A program made the position numbers and the translations under genes. Below, piece after piece: positions 5,648-9,412 of a stretch of DNA of 9,412 nucleotides. Where the stretch lies: assembly GCA_022729775.1 (NCBI GenBank), contig DZBA01000016.1, forward strand, positions 1 to 9,412, given 5' to 3'. Source of the DNA: Anaerolinea thermophila (lineage in GTDB: Bacteria > Chloroflexota > Anaerolineae > Anaerolineales > Villigracilaceae). The notes under the pieces are model-generated. The model was not told the DNA's origin. It saw only the letters and a list, made by a program, of their open reading frames with translations, and ran no database searches. The stretch's first letter is position 1. The number at the start of each line of letters is the position of its first letter.

Positions 5648-8601
5648 ATCGTTTCTATCACTTCTATTTCTTCATCGCTCAATTCATATAACTCATAGAC
5701 CAGCGCGTCAATTGCCTTGTCTACGGTTTCGATTTGGCGCTCCAACATTTCTTTCCCTTGCGGAGCGCCGACAGCTGCAAGGTTTTTGTGCAAGAAAAGA
5801 ATATGCTCGACAAGGCTGACCATTTTATCTTTCCGCATTTCGACTTTTTCACTTGATGGAAAAGGCAGCGACAAAATATCCTTTATTGTCACTTGGGGGA
5901 AATCATCTTTAACGGCTTGCGTAACCTGCCTGATATACAAAAAAGATAATAAGCGGCTGTTCAGTATGCCAAGTAAAAATTTTGCGCTTACGCCTTGCGG
6001 CATAATGGAATATAGATTCTTGTTCGTAATAAAAGTTTGATTCGCCACACAAGCCATGAGTCGCTGTTTGCGGTTAACAAGCCTGCGCAGCAAAATCCGC
6101 TCATTTTCAAACCATAAAAAATCTTTTGGGCGTTCTTTGAGATTATCCGAGAATTCAACCCAGCGGTCTATTTGAAGATTAAGTTGATACCGATAAACAT
6201 CCCCCTCAAAATAAGGAAAATATTTTTTCGATATTTGTCTTTTTGCCAACAAATCCAAATCGAATAAAACGCCGCGCCGCATTAAACAGACATCGCCAAC
6301 TATTCTAGGGCTGGAAGATGTTAACTTTTTCAAAATCCCAATCGTGACCGGGTCTAATACAAATTTATTGTCATCAGAATCTTCCCACTCTTTTTGGCAA
6401 ACCAATTTGTAGCCCAGATTTTCGATTACAGTAATTTTTTCCCGTTTTGGATATGTATAGGTCGAAACCAAGTGACGCGCGTCTGGTAAATTCTTTTCGA
6501 TGACATAAATCAACGTATCTACGTACGCGTCTTCGAAAATATCAAACGGCAGCAAAACCAAATTCTCTATCTTTTGGGATAAAAAAGTTTGACGCAAATT
6601 TTTATATTGAGGACCGCCTGTCCAACCAGAAGGAACAATATAAGAAAGCCGCGCGCCTTGCTTGGCAAGTGAGAGCGTTTTTTCAATAAAGCAAGTGTAA
6701 AGGTCTTTTGTGCCGCCAAATGTTTTATATCTGGCTGTGAAATAGATTTCGTCGTCGCTTGTAAATGACGCGCCATACGGAGGATTTCCAATCACGACAT
6801 CGAATCCGCCATTTGCAAGTATTTCCTTAAATTCTTCACGCCAATCAAACGCATTTACGCGAAGAAACTCGCCTTGCTCAAAGACCATTTTTTCATCGAA
6901 GTAATCCGAGCCAATTAAGGAATTTCCATGCTTAATATTATTCCCCAAGTCAGGCAAAATTCGTTCCATGCCGAGACCCAGCTGCCCATTGGCATTTTCC
7001 AACATTTTCAAAAGCAGGGAAAGTTTGGTCACTTCAACGGCTTGACCATCCACATCCACGCCGTAGATGTTATTGAGCAAAATCTCGCGCTTCTTGGCTG
7101 TTGTTAATTTCCACTCCCCTTTGACTTCCGCTACGCCTTCGCGGATGACGCGCCCGCCATCTTCGTCTTCTTTTACCGCCGCTTGTCTTTGATATGTAAT
7201 CGGCTTATAAATCGCGGGGGATTTTCCGCCAGCCCATTTTTCAGGTTCATGATTCACATACCAGTTCAAATGCCAGTCCAATAAAAACTGATACGCGCCA
7301 AGCAAAAATGTTCCCGAACCGCAGGCAGGGTCAACGATTTTTAATTTCGCCGCGTCCGCAGGAGTACGGACTCCAAAATCTCCTGATTTTGTAGCGAAAG
7401 TCGGGAGACTTTCGACTCCAGAATGCCCACCTAATAACTTCCCTACCGTATTTTTTACAATGTAATCCACAATATAAGTTGGCGTGTAATATACCCCGCC
7501 TGCCTTGCGGACTTCGGGCTTTTCTTCCACTTTGGCTTGATGCCCAGCCGTAAGGCGAATCACCTTGCCGAGAAAACGCTCATACACTTGACCTAGAATA
7601 TCAGCGGGGATATACAGGAAGGCGTAAGGGCTTCTGGGCAAATACAAATTCAAGATGATATCTTTCAACACCTTGTCGTCAATTTCAAGATTCAGCGTCA
7701 AGTCATCAGGGCGGCTAATCAGGTCTTTTTCTTTTTTGAAGTGAAACAAACCGGAGTTATATTTTGTATTCGCGCGTTTGAATATGCCGCACAAATCTTC
7801 GTATACGCCCTCTTTATTGGCAATATCCAGCAATTGATTTTCAGGCTCGATGCTGCGCTCTTCGCAAATCCGCAAAAAGACAATGCGGTCAATGGTCATT
7901 TGCACGGCGTAATTCAAGCCCGCAATATCAATATCTTCGTTGCGCAGCGCAATATTCTTTGCAAGCATCTCGCGCCAGCGCTCGATTTCCTGCAAGAAAG
8001 CATCGTCCACATCTTGTGTGCCTTTCTTGCCTTTTATCGTTTCCGCATATTGAGTCAAAGAGCCTTTTCGCACCGCGTCAGGCGAAAAGATGGCGGCAAT
8101 CTCATCCCACCGTTCTATATATTCTTTGTAATGAATGAGTAAAATCCGCCCAAAGGAAGCCTTATCGTTATAACTTGGCTTCGCGCGGCAATCGTATACA
8201 GCAAAATGTTCGAAATCTGTAAGAATGTTGATGGGAAGTTTCGCGCTCCACCCATACCTGCGGACTTGAAACGCGGACTCCTGGCTATTTTCGATTCTGA
8301 CCGAAGGCTTTTTCGCTTCGACCAAAAAATCAAACCTGTTTTTATTTGCCCTGCTTGCGCGAAAGGCATAATCCGCTTTTTTTTGCTGGTGTTCGATTTC
8401 CACCGAAAATTCATGCGCCACTTCTTTTTCGGATTCATTCGCGCCTTTTAAGTTATTCACATCCCAGCCCAACGCCTCGAAGAACGGGTCGAGAAATTGG
8501 CGGCGTAGTTCCGTCTCATTCTTGGTCGAGCGGTATTCGTCCAGATTCTTTTCGAACGTTTCAACCAACTTATAAATAATTTCAGGCGCGGCAGTTTTCA
8601 T
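5644..8601 (-). CDS. Single-chain restriction-modification enzyme (type IIG-like, Eco57I-type adenine methylase)
   Basis: This 985-residue protein appears to join DNA cleavage, N6-adenine methylation and target recognition in one chain, giving defence against foreign DNA. Residues 1-150 resemble an HsdR-type N-terminal nuclease domain, with the PD-(D/E)xK pattern Asp77 (KADYAF) and Glu95-Ala-Lys97 (FLVEAKKP). A helical region precedes GVYYTP (369-374), typical just before such methylases. The methylase carries the SAM-binding motif DPACGSGTFLLGAY (424-437), YGVDVDGQAVEVTKLSLLL (513-531), and the catalytic NPPYG (606-610). The C-terminal part (about 740-985) is likely the target-recognition domain, ending in the family's acidic YELYELSDEEIEVIE. 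No separate specificity or methylase subunit is nearby. An AAGAGGA site lies 12 bases before the ATG, a rather long spacing. An extra stretch of about 20 residues (395-414) is encoded by a palindromic repeat. The recognition site cannot be predicted. Confidence 0.93.
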   Translation of the reverse strand: MKTAAPEIIYKLVETFEKNLDEYRSTKNETELRRQFLDPFFEALGWDVNNLKGANESEKEVAHEFSVEIEHQQKKADYAFRASRANKNRFDFLVEAKKPSVRIENSQESAFQVRRYGWSAKLPINILTDFEHFAVYDCRAKPSYNDKASFGRILLIHYKEYIERWDEIAAIFSPDAVRKGSLTQYAETIKGKKGTQDVDDAFLQEIERWREMLAKNIALRNEDIDIAGLNYAVQMTIDRIVFLRICEERSIEPENQLLDIANKEGVYEDLCGIFKRANTKYNSGLFHFKKEKDLISRPDDLTLNLEIDDKVLKDIILNLYLPRSPYAFLYIPADILGQVYERFLGKVIRLTAGHQAKVEEKPEVRKAGGVYYTPTYIVDYIVKNTVGKLLGGHSGVESLPTFATKSGDFGVRTPADAAKLKIVDPACGSGTFLLGAYQFLLDWHLNWYVNHEPEKWAGGKSPAIYKPITYQRQAAVKEDEDGGRVIREGVAEVKGEWKLTTAKKREILLNNIYGVDVDGQAVEVTKLSLLLKMLENANGQLGLGMERILPDLGNNIKHGNSLIGSDYFDEKMVFEQGEFLRVNAFDWREEFKEILANGGFDVVIGNPPYGASFTSDDEIYFTARYKTFGGTKDLYTCFIEKTLSLAKQGARLSYIVPSGWTGGPQYKNLRQTFLSQKIENLVLLPFDIFEDAYVDTLIYVIEKNLPDARHLVSTYTYPKREKITVIENLGYKLVCQKEWEDSDDNKFVLDPVTIGILKKLTSSSPRIVGDVCLMRRGVLFDLDLLAKRQISKKYFPYFEGDVYRYQLNLQIDRWVEFSDNLKERPKDFLWFENERILLRRLVNRKQRLMACVANQTFITNKNLYSIMPQGVSAKFLLGILNSRLLSFLYIRQVTQAVKDDFPQVTIKDILSLPFPSSEKVEMRKDKMVSLVEHILFLHKNLAAVGAPQGKEMLERQIETVDKAIDALVYELYELSDEEIEVIETI
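7361..7419 (-). repeat. Triple-hairpin palindromic repeat inserted in frame in the restriction-modification gene
   Basis: Three perfect stem-loops follow each other on the plus strand: GGAGT/ACTCC (7361-7365, 7370-7374), AAAATC/GATTTT (7375-7380, 7385-7390) and CGAAAGTC/GACTTTCG (7395-7402, 7407-7414). ACTCC at 7415-7419 closes the block and is the reverse complement of its first five bases. Read in the gene's frame it encodes about residues 395-414 (from GVESLPTFATKSGDFG onward), a low-conservation stretch between the VGKLL helix and the KIVDPACGSG motif. In relatives of this methylase these two segments are normally close together, as far as I recall. The reading frame stays open through it. 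Confidence 0.65.
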
Positions 8602-8635
8602 TTGAGATATTATTCCTCTTAAAGAAATTCTATCA

Positions 8636-9346
8636 CTAATCCCCCGCCTTCCCGCCGCGAATCAACAACATGGAAAAATACGGCGGCGCGGATTCATCAT
8701 CCCATGCGGCGAGGTTTGTCGTCACAACTTGATCCGCGAGCGAAGCGCGCTGCACCAGCGCGGAACTTCCCAGCGCGCCGATTTCATCCAGCGCGGCAAT
8801 CAATTCCTTCAAATGGCGGTGAACCTTGAAAAGCGCGACGACTTCAAACTGCGCCAGCCAGCCCCGCAATTGTGACGCGGTTTCGCGCGAGGCGGCGGCA
8901 ATCATCATGCGTTGATTTTCCAACGCCAGCGGAAACACCGCAGCAGCCGCTGACGCGCTCAACGAACTGACGCCGGGACAAATTTCCACGCGCACATCCG
9001 CAGGCATGGACAAAAGCAAATGCTGGAAAGTGCTGTATAACATCGGGTCGCCTTCGGCAATGAACGCCACATCCTGCCCGGCGGAGAGCTGCGCCAAAGT
9101 CAAACGCGCCGCTTCTTCACGCGCCGCAAGACGCACCTCGCGCTTGGGCGACATGGAAAAACGCAGCGGTAATTCCACAGCGGAATTTGGGATATGCGCT
9201 GCGGCAACTTCACGCGCAAAACTTTTGCCTTTATCGTCAACTACATACGCGATCACGGGGACGCGCCGCAAAATATCAACGGCTTTGAAGGTCATCAACT
9301 GCGGGTCGCCGGGACCGACTCCCACGCCAAATAAAGTTCCAAACAT
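8636..9346 (-). CDS. cobI: Precorrin-2 C20-methyltransferase
   Basis: This SAM-dependent enzyme methylates C-20 of precorrin-2 (CobI, aerobic route) or cobalt-factor II (CbiL, anaerobic route) in cobalamin ring synthesis. From the ATG at 9346 it has 236 residues, a normal length. Tetrapyrrole-methylase features are clear: GVGVGPGDPQLMTFKA (7-22), the SAM-binding AEGDPMLYSTF (97-107), ICPGVSSLSASAA (122-134), and the C-terminal YFSMLLIRGG. The 9346 start is preferred because AAAGG lies 7 bases upstream and the conserved domain begins at once. An in-frame ATG at 9400 would add 18 residues encoded by the hairpin repeat. CobI and CbiL cannot be separated without other cob/cbi genes, and none is present. 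The stop lies 34 bases before the restriction-modification start, suggesting a shared transcript. Other cobalamin genes may lie beyond the right edge. Confidence 0.9.
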   Translation of the reverse strand: MFGTLFGVGVGPGDPQLMTFKAVDILRRVPVIAYVVDDKGKSFAREVAAAHIPNSAVELPLRFSMSPKREVRLAAREEAARLTLAQLSAGQDVAFIAEGDPMLYSTFQHLLLSMPADVRVEICPGVSSLSASAAAAVFPLALENQRMMIAAASRETASQLRGWLAQFEVVALFKVHRHLKELIAALDEIGALGSSALVQRASLADQVVTTNLAAWDDESAPPYFSMLLIRGGKAGD

Positions 9347-9367
9347 GATTACGCCTTTCTTCTTGGA

Positions 9368-9412
9368 CTCCAGAAGTTCTACTTCTGGAGATTTCAACAT
9401 TCTACTTCTGGA
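9368..9412 (-). repeat. Palindromic repeat upstream of cobI, with partial second copy at the window edge
   Basis: CTCCAGAAG (9368-9376) pairs perfectly with CTTCTGGAG (9382-9390) around the loop TTCTA. The 13 bases TTCTACTTCTGGA (9377-9389) recur exactly at 9400-9412, cut by the window end. On the minus strand the core GAAGTAGAACTTC equals the core of the hairpin at 3063-3091. The hairpin ends 22 bases upstream of the cobI ATG and would be in its leader. No T-run follows on the minus strand, so it does not look like a terminator for an upstream gene. Confidence 0.6.

Noticed and set aside
8262..8281. A further GGACTCC repeat copy in the restriction-modification gene
   Set aside because: The stretch encodes ESAFQVRRYGWSAK, which appears to be a conserved native segment of this enzyme family, and it has no hairpin around it.
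9347..9412. Cobalamin riboswitch upstream of cobI
   Set aside because: Only 66 bases of leader are visible, and they contain the palindromic repeat; no B12-box-like sequence is seen. It could exist beyond the window.
1..9412. CRISPR array, tRNA, rRNA, transposase or prophage genes
   Set aside because: No regularly spaced identical repeats, no cloverleaf-like segments with conserved T-loop sequence, and no open frame with transposase, integrase or phage structural motifs were found on either strand.

Overview
The window looks like a stretch of chromosome from a free-living bacterium. It holds seven complete genes, packed tightly with small gaps or 4-base overlaps. I would guess a Chloroflexota (Anaerolineae-like) organism. 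The grounds are the mixed AT/GC codon use, the 7TM/PAS/GGDEF protein, the arginase plus inositol-monophosphatase pairing, and short GGAGTC/GACTCC-type hairpins recalled from that group. This is inference; nothing here is a taxonomic marker.

Plus-strand block (about 100-4845): a putative promoter (TATAAT at 103-108) precedes imidazolonepropionase (hutI, histidine degradation). Next comes a membrane-anchored diguanylate cyclase, whose ribosome-binding site overlaps the hutI stop codon. A strong hairpin with a T-rich tail (3063-3103) and a second hairpin (3102-3124) fill the only sizeable plus-strand gap. After them lie arginase (rocF) and an inositol-monophosphatase-family phosphatase, joined by an ATGA stop/start overlap. 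Two of the four genes act in catabolism of nitrogen-rich amino acids (histidine, arginine). No hutH, hutU or hutG is present, so the full pathway is not shown.

The two blocks converge at a perfect 26-bp palindrome (4831-4856) that contains the stop codons of both converging genes. It is probably a two-way terminator or a dispersed palindromic repeat.

Minus-strand block (9346 down to 4853): precorrin-2 C20-methyltransferase (cobI/cbiL type, cobalamin synthesis), then a 985-residue single-chain restriction-modification enzyme (type IIG-like: N-terminal nuclease, adenine methylase, C-terminal target recognition), then a lipoprotein polysaccharide deacetylase. The last gene overlaps the restriction-modification gene by ATGA, and the spacing suggests one transcript.

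The most interesting material is the set of small palindromic repeats. One, made of three consecutive hairpins, sits in frame inside the restriction-modification gene and adds about 20 residues just before the methylase SAM-binding motif. Two related hairpins share the 13-base core GAAGTAGAACTTC: one follows the cyclase gene, and the other lies just upstream of cobI with a partial second copy at the window edge. I found no tRNA, rRNA, CRISPR array, transposase or prophage gene, and no convincing undescribed multi-gene system.
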